DNA from: Pelagibius sp037652055
Lineage (GTDB): Bacteria; Pseudomonadota; Alphaproteobacteria; Kiloniellales; Kiloniellaceae
DNA: 64,000 nt
Reading direction: 5' to 3'
NCBI RefSeq assembly: GCF_037652055.1
Contig: NZ_JBBKAH010000002.1
Coordinates: forward strand, 1-64,000
The position numbers and the translations under genes were made by a program. This document shows, piece by piece, positions 54,327 to 63,854 of the stretch. Under the pieces are notes generated by a model that worked only from the letters and a program-made list of their open reading frames with translations, was not told the origin of the DNA and did not search any database. Position 1 is the first letter of the stretch. Every line of letters starts with the position of its first letter.

Positions 54327-54611
54327 CCCGCCTCACGCGCCAGGCGACCCTCCCTCATCAGGAAGCCGTGCCCTGCCTGACAACGCATTCTTCCTCGTCG
54401 CCTCCCGTATAAGGCGTTATGCGCGGATATGAGCGAGGGCGACTTCCATCCCCGTTTGACACACAAACACTCAAAGGAACAACGTCAGCGCACTGGGGAA
54501 TCACCCGACCTGCACGACGGAACGGAGGAAGGTTGGGGAATGCTCCGCCTCGCACGCTTGTCACCAGTCTTTCACTGGTGGGGACCGCTGGACGGAAACT
54601 ATGTGTCGCAC

Positions 54612-55190
54612 CTATGGTCGATCCGGACCATCTTCGCGTCGCAATACGCTAACAAGGTCGATCACGTCGCCCCTGCCGGGACTGCAACGAAAGTCGAGTG
54701 GCCCAACTCCGACGACATTCCCTACAGCGTCGCAATATTCCTGCAGGCTGTCGAAGAACGACGATACATCCTCCTTACTGTGCTCACCCAATGCCCCCAT
54801 ATTCAGGACGGTCTCCATGTCCAGATGCGAGATAAGTCGGTTGCGCGCGTCCGCTAAGAAATCTCTATAACGCATAACGCCTTTAGAATGCTCTCTGATC
54901 TCTTCGGTGAGAAGCCCCCTACGTTTGAGGGCGATGTTCAATGTCGCGACCGTGAGGTTGTCTCTTTTGCGAAACTTGGCCGGATCGGTGATCTTGCAGG
55001 CTTGCAAGATCACATACTCTATGAGGATGCGATTTAAGTCATGAAAGAAATGTGCGGCTGTCTGGTGGAGAAGTCGGCTGGTGTCCTCTCCGCTCTCAAA
55101 GAGCGCCGCATATGTGTTGTAGCAATTGCGGAGCCATATGCATTCCTCCCTGAAAGCAATGAAAGTTCTTTGAAGTTCTTCCTGGGTCAT
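54612..55190 (-). CDS. AbiU2/HEPN-like helical protein
   Basis: The 192-residue, all-helical protein starts MTQEELQRTFIAFREECIWL. It has FHDLNRILIEYVILQACKIT and RDFLADARNRLISHLDMET. The RNRLISHLD segment is like the R-x(4-6)-H motif of HEPN ribonucleases and the end of AbiU2-type proteins. AGGA precedes the ATG. It lies 150 bp upstream of nothing but the start-proximal flank of the large NTPase's 3' end on the same strand. The abortive-infection role is inferred. Confidence 0.65.
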   Translation of the reverse strand: MTQEELQRTFIAFREECIWLRNCYNTYAALFESGEDTSRLLHQTAAHFFHDLNRILIEYVILQACKITDPAKFRKRDNLTVATLNIALKRRGLLTEEIREHSKGVMRYRDFLADARNRLISHLDMETVLNMGALGEHSKEDVSSFFDSLQEYCDAVGNVVGVGPLDFRCSPGRGDVIDLVSVLRREDGPDRP

Positions 55191-55340
55191 GTTCCTGGCC
55201 TAGGCGTGGGGAATCAAGGAGCGCGGGGAAGGCCAGTTCGCTCCGCACCACAGTTACGCGTGTTACCGGCGCCGGCGTTTAGCCTTCTTTCTTTCGGGGC
55301 CGCACGCCTTTGTCTTCGCGCTCGCGGCCTTGCGCAAACC

Positions 55341-58300
55341 CTACGTCTTGCCGGATACGCTTTTCTTCGCAGTTTTCTTCCGCGGTTTAACCGGTTTCCA
55401 CGGCGTCATGTCGATGCCGAAAACAGTGACGCGCTCCACCCTCGCATGTGAGCTTTCGACGCGCTTTGCCTCTTCGTTCAGCTCCGCAATCAAAGCATTG
55501 AAGTCCAGCGTGCGGCCGCCCACGCGCCAGTTCCTCGGCTCAAGGAGACATAGCAGAAGAACGCCATGACGCGACCGGGCGGCCTTCATGTATTGGCCGA
55601 CAAGCTGCGTCGAAATCGTGTCTTTCAGGGAATTGAAAGAGTAGCGCTTGCCGTCCAGCGGCTTGATCTCCACCGACACCACGCCGGCCTTGGGGTTGTA
55701 GAGCCTGATGTCGGGCTTTTTGTCGTCGGCCACTTCGGCCTCGCGCACGACGTCGTAGCGGCGCCGGGATTCGCGGTCGAACCGGCCCGCGTAGAATCGC
55801 TGGAGCTCGCTTTCGTCGGCGCCGGGCTTAAAGATGCCTCGGTCGCTGAAGTCATCGCGCTCGATGCTTTCTTTAAAATCGCTCAGGCGGTCACAGGTCA
55901 GCTCGAAAAGCTCGCTGGCGGTTTCCGGGTCTCGGCTGTAGCCAGCGGCGAACTGCCGCACACCCTCGACAGTCCACGCACTCATCTCTACTGCCCGCGC
56001 GGAATGGCGCTCCAAGGCGCGCGTATAGGAATCCTTGACCTCCGTGAGGTTGGGATGCGCGGCGAGGTCACGCAGGGCATTATGTGCCTCCATGCCGTCG
56101 ATGGTTTCCACCAGCGCCGCCAACCAGTCGCGGGTTTCCCGCGCGTTATCATCGGGCGTCACATCGTAAACCACGCCGCTGATATGCTCCGGGTCGGTCG
56201 CCACTGGCAAATATTTATACGCCAGCGGAATTAGCCGTTTGAGCAGATCAATGTCGCGCAGGTAGGCGCCTGACTCACTGTTCCTGACATCGTCCCGGAT
56301 GCGCAGCAGGAACGCCGCCATCGCCACCGGCGCCTGCGTGCCTTCCTTCATGAGCTTCTTTTCCAAAAAGTCGGTTGCGGGGCCTGGCGCCATCCGCATC
56401 CAGTCCTGGAGCCAGACCACAGCCGCCGACAGGTCGTCCTTCCACAGCGCCTTGGTCTTGGCCGCCGCGATCCTGCCCCGTTGCGTCTCGGCAAGGGACG
56501 CGGCATCCAAGATCGCGAGAACGTCGGATAGCGCGTCGGCCGGAAGCGACGCCAGTGCCGACAGCTCCGCCAGGAGACCGGGCCCGACGATACGCGCCAA
56601 GGCCGGGTTGCGGTAGACTTCTCGGAGATTGATGATATCGGCGCGCTGATATTCCGGCGCGGCCAGTTGGGCCTGGATCTCCGCGAGCAGGATCGGAGCC
56701 ACGATCTCGGGCTTGGCCTCGGCCAGCACCGTCAGCCAACGCGGAAATTGATTGAGTTCACGCAAGGCGTAATGCGTCGCTATGGCCGTTTCCTCCGGCG
56801 AGAGCGCGGCAAAGTCCTCGCCCTCACGGAACGCCAAAGCCAGTGCTGTCAGTCCGGTGAGAACGCCGTTTTCCACGGCGGATTTATTTTCCAAGGTCGA
56901 TTTCAGCGGCGGGGTGAACCGTCGCCAACTGTTATTCAAGCCCGCGCGCAAGGCGTTCGCGAGCGGTTTGTCGTACTGCTCTTCGATGAATCCGATGTTC
57001 GTCTGCGCCCAGTTCGCACTTGAAGCGGTCGGCCCACGGCGCATTTCCTTGACGAGGTAAAACATTGCGGCGAAATCGGTCCCGTCGCGCAAATGTTCGA
57101 TGTTCGCTTCGATGCGTGCCTTGCTCTCAGCGCGAACCTTGATCTCGGCCGCCCGACGCTGGCGCATTTCATTTTCCCATGCGCGGTCTGGCTCTATCGG
57201 CCGCGGGTTGAGGATATTCTGCGCATCGCCTCTAAGCTCATCGCTGAGGGCGGTAGCCTCAACAGCCGCCACCAAGGCGTCCCGCTCCTCCGGCGCCCGG
57301 CCCAACCAAGCCCAGAGCTGAACCGCGCCATAGGTCAGCTTGCCCCGCGCAGTTTGATCGGTTGCCTCGCTTGCACGGGCAAGCACCCACGCCACGTCGC
57401 CCTTCGTAGGGCGCGCGAAGGACAGGCTACTCAGCCAGAACCGCCGCTCGGTCGCGGTGAGTATTTTGTGGATCAGATACGCCCGGCGTTCTTCGGGGTG
57501 CTCGCGTAGCGCCTTCTCAATTTCATCCGTGCCCAAAACCCGAAGCCCAGCATGGTTTTTCGCTGTCTCGACCAGCGCAATCGCCTTCACCAGAATCGCC
57601 TTGTGGTCGGGGGCCGTTGCGGCGCTCCGCGTGATCGTGAGGCGTGCGACCTGCGCAACCGCATCGATCAACCAGAAGAAACGCTCCGACAAAAGCGGAT
57701 CGAAACCCCGGTCGGTCTTGAGCGGTGGCGTTTTGACCTTGTCCACCAAGCGCCCCAAATATTCCGGCAGCAAGGCCGGCGGGCAAGCTTCGGTCCAATA
57801 GTATGCGACGGTGAAAGGGGGACCGGCGGTGGCCTCGGGGTGCTCGATCTCAAACAGGTCAATCAACGCAAACAGGTCATCCAGCGACAGCGTGCCCGGA
57901 AACAACTCGCGGCTCGCGCGCTCCAGGAGCCGCGAATCCGAAATCTTGCCACTTAGAACAGCCGTGCGCAGCTTCGCTCGCTGGGCGGTCGTACCAGCTT
58001 GGGCCACGGCGTCAATCGCCCAAATCCGGATGTTGGTCGGTTCTTTGGCCCCGAGGGCTAGACGCGAGGCGGTTGTCGCGGACTTCGGCAATTTGCCGAT
58101 GGCAGTGAATCGCAGAAGCAGCTTGACCGTGTCGAACGACAGCGTGCGGTCGCCGAGTAGTTCATTGATCGGGCCGTCCATCGTCGGATCGACCGCGCGT
58201 GCGTAGTCGATGTCGTTGACTATCCATTCGAAACGCGTCCCGCCGCTGTAGATTCGGGCGAAACTGCGGATGGCTTCAATCCGTTCCTGCACCGGGATAA

Positions 58301-59648
58301 GCGCCGGGTCGCCCATGAACAACACTGCTTCGGGAACGGCGCGGATCAGATGCGCACGGATGCCGCTGTCGCGCGAGCCCACCCACCCGGCGACCTCCAC
58401 CATGGAGTTGATGGCCTTTTCCTTTCCGTACACGGTGCCGATCAGGAGGCTGAGAATGCGTCGGCGCGGTGCGCCATCGTCCAACAGGCGCAGCAGCCAT
58501 AAAGCCGCTAGGAACGTGCGGTTCTGCTTCGGTTCGATCCGCACCCGTCCGCCATATACTTCGGAAAAGATCGGCCGGTTGAGAAGATTCTTGAGGAGCG
58601 TCGCGGCGAAGTCGGTAAGCAGTTGCGCCGGGTCGATCCCCGGCTGCGCCGGCCGCGAGCCGAGCGCCGGGTCGGCAATCAGTATATTGGACTCGCGGCA
58701 CAGGGCGTTGGCGCCGGCAATCTGTTCCGCACCGATCTTCGACAAATCGGGCGGCAAGGTGTCCTTGGCGAGATGTGCGTCATTCTGCTCCCGCAGTTTT
58801 TCATCCACACTCATGGACATTATGTCCCATAACGTCCCGAACTTCTTGTGCTTACTCCAGTAAGCCACCAGCCAGTCGATATCGCGGGGTGTCGCGGCTG
58901 TAAATAGTACATCGCTTTCAGCCAAGTCGCTCACGAAGGCTGCGGCATCCGCTAGTTGGTACGCTTCAGCCAATTTGACAATCTGTGCGCGGTTGAGCGG
59001 CTTGAGCTGCACGAGCTTGAGATCGACGTCGCTATCCCCTTCGATGTCTTCCTGTTGCGTCGCTTCGTCGGCAGAATCATCTCCGACGGGCGCAAATGGG
59101 ACCGCACCCGTCGCCCGCTTAGCTTGCGCGAGCGGCAGCAGCGCGCCTTTCACAGAATCCAGGTCCGTGACGTATTTCCAGTCGCTGTGGCGACACGAGA
59201 GCACCACATTCACGCGTGCGCCGGCGGTCTCCACTGCCGTAACGAACTTGTTGAGGGCGCGGTTGAAACCCCAGTAGGCTTCCAGCTTCGCTTCGTCGAC
59301 GGAATCGAGAAAGAACACGGCCTCATTGCCGGAGACGAGCCAGGCGTCGAACCGCCCACGGTCGCAGCTGTTCAAGGCGGTCCGAACGTCGTCCTTGGCG
59401 ATATCGTCGAGCCGCAGGAAGAAAGCATCTTGCCCTGCCGCCACCAAGCGTTTGGCCTGCTGGGTAAGCTCCGTGGTTTTTCCGACCCCGGCGGTCCCGA
59501 GTACCAACACAAACCGATACTTGAGAATGTCCGTCCAGGATTTGCCGCTGCCGGCGCGCCCCCCCGCTTCAAAGAGCGAATCAAATTCGCTCTCCGCCTC
59601 GTCGTTGGGCGCGTCAACAAAGGTGCGGTCAAGTTCAACGTAGTCCAT
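55341..59648 (-). CDS. Giant P-loop NTPase with helical middle and C-terminal PD-(D/E)xK nuclease
   Basis: The 1435-residue protein has an N-terminal NTPase with Walker A LGTAGVGKTTELT (Lys57), Walker B AVFFLDSVDEA (Asp115) and VVLSCRHSDW as a sensor-like strand. About 900 residues of Ala/Leu-rich helices follow, like HEAT or TPR repeats. Near the C-terminus KPDIRLYNP (Asp1313) and VSVEIKPLDG (Glu1327, Lys1329) form a restriction-nuclease signature with a downstream QLVGQYMKAAR helix. This order, NTPase first and nuclease last, is the reverse of the usual Avs layout. It probably senses a phage product and then cuts DNA. It is transcribed alone. Confidence 0.85.
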   Translation of the reverse strand: MDYVELDRTFVDAPNDEAESEFDSLFEAGGRAGSGKSWTDILKYRFVLVLGTAGVGKTTELTQQAKRLVAAGQDAFFLRLDDIAKDDVRTALNSCDRGRFDAWLVSGNEAVFFLDSVDEAKLEAYWGFNRALNKFVTAVETAGARVNVVLSCRHSDWKYVTDLDSVKGALLPLAQAKRATGAVPFAPVGDDSADEATQQEDIEGDSDVDLKLVQLKPLNRAQIVKLAEAYQLADAAAFVSDLAESDVLFTAATPRDIDWLVAYWSKHKKFGTLWDIMSMSVDEKLREQNDAHLAKDTLPPDLSKIGAEQIAGANALCRESNILIADPALGSRPAQPGIDPAQLLTDFAATLLKNLLNRPIFSEVYGGRVRIEPKQNRTFLAALWLLRLLDDGAPRRRILSLLIGTVYGKEKAINSMVEVAGWVGSRDSGIRAHLIRAVPEAVLFMGDPALIPVQERIEAIRSFARIYSGGTRFEWIVNDIDYARAVDPTMDGPINELLGDRTLSFDTVKLLLRFTAIGKLPKSATTASRLALGAKEPTNIRIWAIDAVAQAGTTAQRAKLRTAVLSGKISDSRLLERASRELFPGTLSLDDLFALIDLFEIEHPEATAGPPFTVAYYWTEACPPALLPEYLGRLVDKVKTPPLKTDRGFDPLLSERFFWLIDAVAQVARLTITRSAATAPDHKAILVKAIALVETAKNHAGLRVLGTDEIEKALREHPEERRAYLIHKILTATERRFWLSSLSFARPTKGDVAWVLARASEATDQTARGKLTYGAVQLWAWLGRAPEERDALVAAVEATALSDELRGDAQNILNPRPIEPDRAWENEMRQRRAAEIKVRAESKARIEANIEHLRDGTDFAAMFYLVKEMRRGPTASSANWAQTNIGFIEEQYDKPLANALRAGLNNSWRRFTPPLKSTLENKSAVENGVLTGLTALALAFREGEDFAALSPEETAIATHYALRELNQFPRWLTVLAEAKPEIVAPILLAEIQAQLAAPEYQRADIINLREVYRNPALARIVGPGLLAELSALASLPADALSDVLAILDAASLAETQRGRIAAAKTKALWKDDLSAAVVWLQDWMRMAPGPATDFLEKKLMKEGTQAPVAMAAFLLRIRDDVRNSESGAYLRDIDLLKRLIPLAYKYLPVATDPEHISGVVYDVTPDDNARETRDWLAALVETIDGMEAHNALRDLAAHPNLTEVKDSYTRALERHSARAVEMSAWTVEGVRQFAAGYSRDPETASELFELTCDRLSDFKESIERDDFSDRGIFKPGADESELQRFYAGRFDRESRRRYDVVREAEVADDKKPDIRLYNPKAGVVSVEIKPLDGKRYSFNSLKDTISTQLVGQYMKAARSRHGVLLLCLLEPRNWRVGGRTLDFNALIAELNEEAKRVESSHARVERVTVFGIDMTPWKPVKPRKKTAKKSVSGKT

Positions 59649-60388
59649 TCGCCTCTCATGACGACGTGAATTCAGGTGCGGGAAACCGCGCAGCCATGAA
59701 GCCGTGCTCGCTGGCCTCTAGGCCCACCCGCATAGTCTGGGGTTCCCCCACGCAGTCGCCATTACCCAATGTTAAGAAAAGGGTCCACGCAATACTATCT
59801 TAGGTTGATTTTATCTTGTCCACTTCCTTCACAGCCTTGCCGTTCAAAGGCTCACCCCGCATCTGCGGCGAAGGGCCGTCTCGCCTATCGACGGCGGCAC
59901 TCTCTTCAATCCACACGAGGAGCGACGGCAATCGCTCAATATTTGAGCGCCTGGACCGATCTCCTCTGGCCGTTAACTCCCATTGGCGCCAGGGCCATCC
60001 AAATGTCGACATCGGGTCAAAAGCAGCTGTTGCGTTGAGCATCAGTAGATGTCCGCTGAGCACGGGGTAACGGGCGTCCTGCGTCCATTACAGGCCGCCT
60101 TCCCCGAACTCAACCACCCAGAGTGATCGACTCTCTGTGAGATCCCGCGTCTTTATGTGTGACGCCTCACCCACCGCCATCGTTTGCTGAGGCGTCACAC
60201 ATAACTTGCAGATAGAGAGTGCTGCAATATCAGACGCTAAGGGGGATCTCGTCTCAGATAAATGGAATTGGCAATCTCACTTAATCCGCTGATTGAAGCT
60301 CTCTGTCTCACATAACTAAGGCATCGCGCCCATGGCATTGGCGGCAGAACTGAGAGGAACTGATCGTACGTGATGAAACCCTCTCAGA
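59649..60388. other. 740-bp gap between the NTPase and the cyclase/E2 operon
   Basis: It should hold the NTPase promoter and the end of the cyclase/E2 transcript. A long perfect inverted repeat (60153-60204) and several short inverted or direct repeats (GAGATCCC/GGGATCTC; CACATAACT twice) lie in 60125-60325. No supported gene. Confidence 0.5.
60153..60204. repeat. Perfect 17-bp inverted repeat with 18-bp loop
   Basis: TTATGTGTGACGCCTCA (60153-60169) and TGAGGCGTCACACATAA (60188-60204) are exact inverted arms. ACTCTCT and AGAGAGT extend the symmetry loosely outside. It lies downstream of the E2-like gene, so it could end that transcript, but the long arms also fit an operator or a mobile-element end. 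Confidence 0.75.
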
Positions 60389-61213
60389 TTACCTTCCCTT
60401 TGCATTTCCCGATGACCTGCGCGCGGCCCGACGATCCTTTCTCGGCGATCGGTCTTTACTGAGTGGGCACACCTTCATGGTCCCGCAACATGGCTTCTTC
60501 TTCATGGCCTCCCAATAGCGCTCTTCGGCATCTCGGCGCTGTGCCTCTAACAACATCAGACATGGATCCTGATCTTTAAGACACTCTCTGCGTAGTTTCG
60601 TATTGCCAGATTTTTCACGATAACCGCAAAGACATGGCTTCCGCTTGTTCAAAAGGCTCTTACCGTTATCCGTGACCTGCCAGAGATGGTCGGCAATCCA
60701 TCCATACCCCTGAACAGCTGCCCGGACGCTATCGAGCATCCCCAGCTTCTCGCCCAGATTCTCGGCCTCAAGCTGAAGGAGAGCTGCATCGCCATGCGAG
60801 AGGGCAGAGCTGGCCGGCCAGGTCCCCTCTCTATGTGCGGTCTCTTGGCAGAGGAGATGAGCTTCCAACTTTCGCCACCACCGGCGGGCAGCTTCCGGGC
60901 CTACAACCCCTCCACCAGCGTTGTAGCCGATGCAGAATGAGCCGTCGGCATTGATATGCCGCTCGGGGCACGACGGTGGAAGGAAGTTTGTGCCTGCTTC
61001 CCTTGCGACGACTATCCCTGAGCTGGTGAGCGATATCTGAATCTTGTAGCTCCGACAGGGCCTCTGACTGTCTGAGGTGGGCTGAGCGATAACGAGGAGG
61101 TAGTCATCTTGAACTGCCTCAAGGCCTACCCAGTTTGGCCTTGTAAGGTTGAGTGCGGCCAGAGTGGTTACCTGACCGTCCTCAATATCGCTATCCGAGA
61201 TCGTGTCGGGCAC
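60389..61213 (-). CDS. E2-like (ubiquitin-conjugating fold) cysteine-rich protein
   Basis: The 274-residue protein has an N-terminal domain with LPPSCPERHINADGSFCIGY (Cys82, His86, Cys94), the pattern of prokaryotic E2-like domains. After a helical middle comes a Cys-rich tail (KPCLCGY, ECLKDQDPC, KPCCGTMKVCP) that could bind zinc. This combination matches what I recall as E2 domain-associated cysteine-rich proteins. It starts 6 bp after the tandem-cyclase stop and is the last gene of the operon. Conjugation activity is unproven; Cys94 or Cys82 would be the candidate nucleophile. Confidence 0.75.
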   Translation of the reverse strand: MPDTISDSDIEDGQVTTLAALNLTRPNWVGLEAVQDDYLLVIAQPTSDSQRPCRSYKIQISLTSSGIVVAREAGTNFLPPSCPERHINADGSFCIGYNAGGGVVGPEAARRWWRKLEAHLLCQETAHREGTWPASSALSHGDAALLQLEAENLGEKLGMLDSVRAAVQGYGWIADHLWQVTDNGKSLLNKRKPCLCGYREKSGNTKLRRECLKDQDPCLMLLEAQRRDAEERYWEAMKKKPCCGTMKVCPLSKDRSPRKDRRAARRSSGNAKGR

Positions 61214-61219
61214 GGAGGC

Positions 61220-62716
61220 TCACTGTTTGAGATGCGATCGCGCGTCAGGCTCGGACCTCAGAATCTGTACGACGGGAGCCGATGATAACCCCAGAAGATT
61301 GAGCGCATCATCGTACTCAGGAATTCTGTCGGTCTTCTCGAAGTGCTTCCTAACCTGAAACGCGGCAACTGATCTGGCAATGGGCCCGAGGCGGGTGCCG
61401 CCATGCTCGATGGACTGCTGCATCCGCTCTGAATCGATGACCGCCTTGCCGGCGGCACAACGAATGCTTTCAGCACCTTTTCGACCAACCCTGGTCAGCG
61501 GCACGGGGCCATACTCAATGCCAATGGCCAGATCCAATGTGTCGAGCCCGGGAACCGCGTCCAGGCAGAGGTCGAACGAGGATTTCATCGCAGAGGCGCA
61601 GACAACGGCATCCTCAATGGCGCCGGATGGGTCGTCCTCTTCTTGACCTTTTGTCATGAGTCCGTGAATGCAGTCGCCAATAAAGCGGACACGTTTTCCA
61701 CCGCAATCATCTCTCAGGACTGAGTTTAACTCTTCCCTGATGACGTGGATGCCGGTTGCTGCTGTCTTGATGGCTCCGCCACCCATGGCGATGGCGTTAT
61801 CGACAAAGGCCGTATAGCCGTCGACGTCAGCAAAGAGAGACGCCATACCCATGCGCGCCGTCCGAGATGGCATCAGGTCCTTGAACCTTGTATTCTTCAG
61901 TGGAGGCGGAGGCCTGAAAAACCGAAAGGTCGGACCAGCACTTGTGCCCGTCTCGGAAACCACCCTCTCAATAGCGGCATCAAGCTTGGCAAAACGAAAA
62001 GTGGACGCCGCTTCCTCCAACGCTTCAGTCCATCGCCTGGCCTTGGTGACTTCGTCAAGGGGATCAGTCCGCCGATAGGCGATCCCTTGAGCGTTTGGCG
62101 TCAGATAAATACCCTCTCGGGGGTCTGCGTGTAGTAGTTTGGCCGCATGGTTCGCCGGCCGGCCAAGGAAAAGCGTATCGGTATCGTGAGCTCGCCCAGT
62201 GGTCAGGGCCAGGCACGTCCCATGATCGATACCAGAGCGCACTGCTGTTGGAAATCCGTGCACCCGGCCAACGCGTTTTGCGGCCTCTTCCAGCTTCTTT
62301 GCCAAAGCTATCGCGCGCAGCACTTGGGCCCTTGGGTTGTTGGCTGGGCTGACAATGACCGCATGAAGCCGAGGACCGTGGAAGTCCACCCGCAATGCCT
62401 CGTCTTCTTCGCACAGAGCGTCCCAGATCTCGTAGTGAGCATGCAAAAAGCGGAGCACTTTTTGATGACTTGATTCTGTCTCACCGCGCGCGCCATCGGC
62501 GACGAGCTCGTCGAAGCCAAGCAGCTGACTGTAGAGATGGGCTCCATCGACGCGGACTGCCCGTGTACCTGGGAAGCGCCCTTCGGCCTTGGCTCGTGCG
62601 ATCTCTGCTTTTGCACGATCAAAATGCTCTGCCAAGGTAATGTTGTCATCGACCTCCGGAGCCGTGTTCAGATGCTTCTGAATTCGCTCACGCGCAACTT
62701 CATGATTCCACGCCAT
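61220..62716 (-). CDS. Tandem class III nucleotide cyclase-domain protein
   Basis: ATG 62716 with GGAG seven bases upstream gives 498 residues. The second cyclase domain (about 285-430) has SLFADVDGYTAFVD (Asp297) and RVRFIGDCIHGLM (Asp348), the two metal-binding Asp. At the usual substrate-Lys position it has Arg. The first half (about 50-200) repeats the fold in degenerate form (RVDGAHLYSQLLG, RVDFHGPRLHAVIV, SGIDHGTCLAL, LGRPANHAAKL). It overlaps the upstream cyclase gene by 17 nt. It may make an unusual nucleotide, as Pycsar cyclases do, or act as a regulated pseudo-heterodimer. Confidence 0.82.
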   Translation of the reverse strand: MAWNHEVARERIQKHLNTAPEVDDNITLAEHFDRAKAEIARAKAEGRFPGTRAVRVDGAHLYSQLLGFDELVADGARGETESSHQKVLRFLHAHYEIWDALCEEDEALRVDFHGPRLHAVIVSPANNPRAQVLRAIALAKKLEEAAKRVGRVHGFPTAVRSGIDHGTCLALTTGRAHDTDTLFLGRPANHAAKLLHADPREGIYLTPNAQGIAYRRTDPLDEVTKARRWTEALEEAASTFRFAKLDAAIERVVSETGTSAGPTFRFFRPPPPLKNTRFKDLMPSRTARMGMASLFADVDGYTAFVDNAIAMGGGAIKTAATGIHVIREELNSVLRDDCGGKRVRFIGDCIHGLMTKGQEEDDPSGAIEDAVVCASAMKSSFDLCLDAVPGLDTLDLAIGIEYGPVPLTRVGRKGAESIRCAAGKAVIDSERMQQSIEHGGTRLGPIARSVAAFQVRKHFEKTDRIPEYDDALNLLGLSSAPVVQILRSEPDARSHLKQ

Positions 62717-63854
62717 CGCAATCTCCGTTGCTCCAAAATACATCAAATATCTCTTTTTTAACCCTTACACCCTTTGCGCTCTCCAACTTCCCGATGTCTG
62801 CGGCGATGCACGAATGAACTGCCTCACTGATACGAATGGGTCCAACACCGGGGCAATCCTTCTCACGCAACTGCTCGAAGCGCGACGCCAAGTTCACGGT
62901 CTCTCCAAGGAGAGTGATGGTGATTCTCTCTTCGGTACCAAAATCTCCGAACGCCGCCGGTCCTTTGTGTAACCCTATGCGCAGACCAAGCTCAGGGGCA
63001 CCGAGCTCGGACTTCATCTGATTGAACTCGCGCAGAACTTCATGGGCGCAGCGATATGCTGCTAAGGGGGCACCACTGCGGCTTTGCCCGTCGCAAAGCC
63101 AAAAGGCCATCAACCCGTCGCCCATCAGCTTGTCGATCTCTCCGCCACAGCGGCGTATCGCCCTGACTTGCAGGCCCATGAGCTCGGCAGCCATCTTGCT
63201 AACGTCTTGCGAATCTCTGCCTGTCGCCCAACCGCTGAAACCTGCCAGGTCGCTGAACCACACAACAACCTCGCGATTTGAAATCAGCTTCGGCTGATCC
63301 TCAAATGCAGCTCTTGCAAGCCCCAAGGCTTCCTTGTCGCAAAATCGGCTCAGCATGGAACCGCCACGATCACGCTGTTCTATCAATTCGCCGCGTTGGT
63401 GCGTGGCCTCTGCGAGTTTTTCATTCAGCACATGGGCCAGAAGCTCGTACCAGGCGGCTTGATTCTCAGCGCTCAGCTTCTCGATGACCACTTCGTCAAT
63501 CCTGAAGAGGCGCGTAAAGCCGTGCGCTTTTAGCGTAGCGGTTCGTCCACTCGTGCCTCTTGAGAAGTTTCTTGTCGGCGAGCGAGCCATCAAGACGCCC
63601 TGCTCCCCGATCAGCGAGCCGGCGCCACGGTCTTTGATATGCCCGGAGTCTTTTTCGTCACCCTGAACCGACACACCGCCCTCAACGATCAGCCAAACAC
63701 AGTCAGCAGGATCGCCCGCCGAGCAGATGATCTCGCCATTCCTGTACTGGGCAATCGAGCCGATTCCCTGCTCCGTCAGCGCACGGAATAGGCCGTCCGG
63801 GTCAGACGAATACTTTTTTAAGAAGTTCAATAAGGCTGGGCGCCATTGCTCCAT
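62700..63854 (-). CDS. Cyclic-nucleotide-binding domain fused to class III adenylate/guanylate cyclase
   Basis: ATG 63854 with AGGA eight bases upstream gives 384 residues. Residues about 25-125 are a cNMP-binding (CRP-like) domain: GEIICSAGDPADCVWLIVEG, then GSLIGEQGVLM. Residues about 190-335 are a class III cyclase with Asp202 (WFSDLAGFSGW), Lys242 and Asp246 (DKLMGDGLMAFW), and GETVNLASRFE with Asn321 and Arg325. All catalytic residues expected of an active enzyme are present. A nucleotide-binding domain on a cyclase suggests product feedback or signal amplification. It is the first gene of the three-gene unit; its promoter lies right of 63854. Confidence 0.9.
   Translation of the reverse strand: MEQWRPALLNFLKKYSSDPDGLFRALTEQGIGSIAQYRNGEIICSAGDPADCVWLIVEGGVSVQGDEKDSGHIKDRGAGSLIGEQGVLMARSPTRNFSRGTSGRTATLKAHGFTRLFRIDEVVIEKLSAENQAAWYELLAHVLNEKLAEATHQRGELIEQRDRGGSMLSRFCDKEALGLARAAFEDQPKLISNREVVVWFSDLAGFSGWATGRDSQDVSKMAAELMGLQVRAIRRCGGEIDKLMGDGLMAFWLCDGQSRSGAPLAAYRCAHEVLREFNQMKSELGAPELGLRIGLHKGPAAFGDFGTEERITITLLGETVNLASRFEQLREKDCPGVGPIRISEAVHSCIAADIGKLESAKGVRVKKEIFDVFWSNGDCDGVES

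Noticed and set aside
59800..60063. Minus-strand 87-codon frame upstream of the giant NTPase
   Set aside because: No recognised motif and no ribosome binding site; left as part of the intergenic region.
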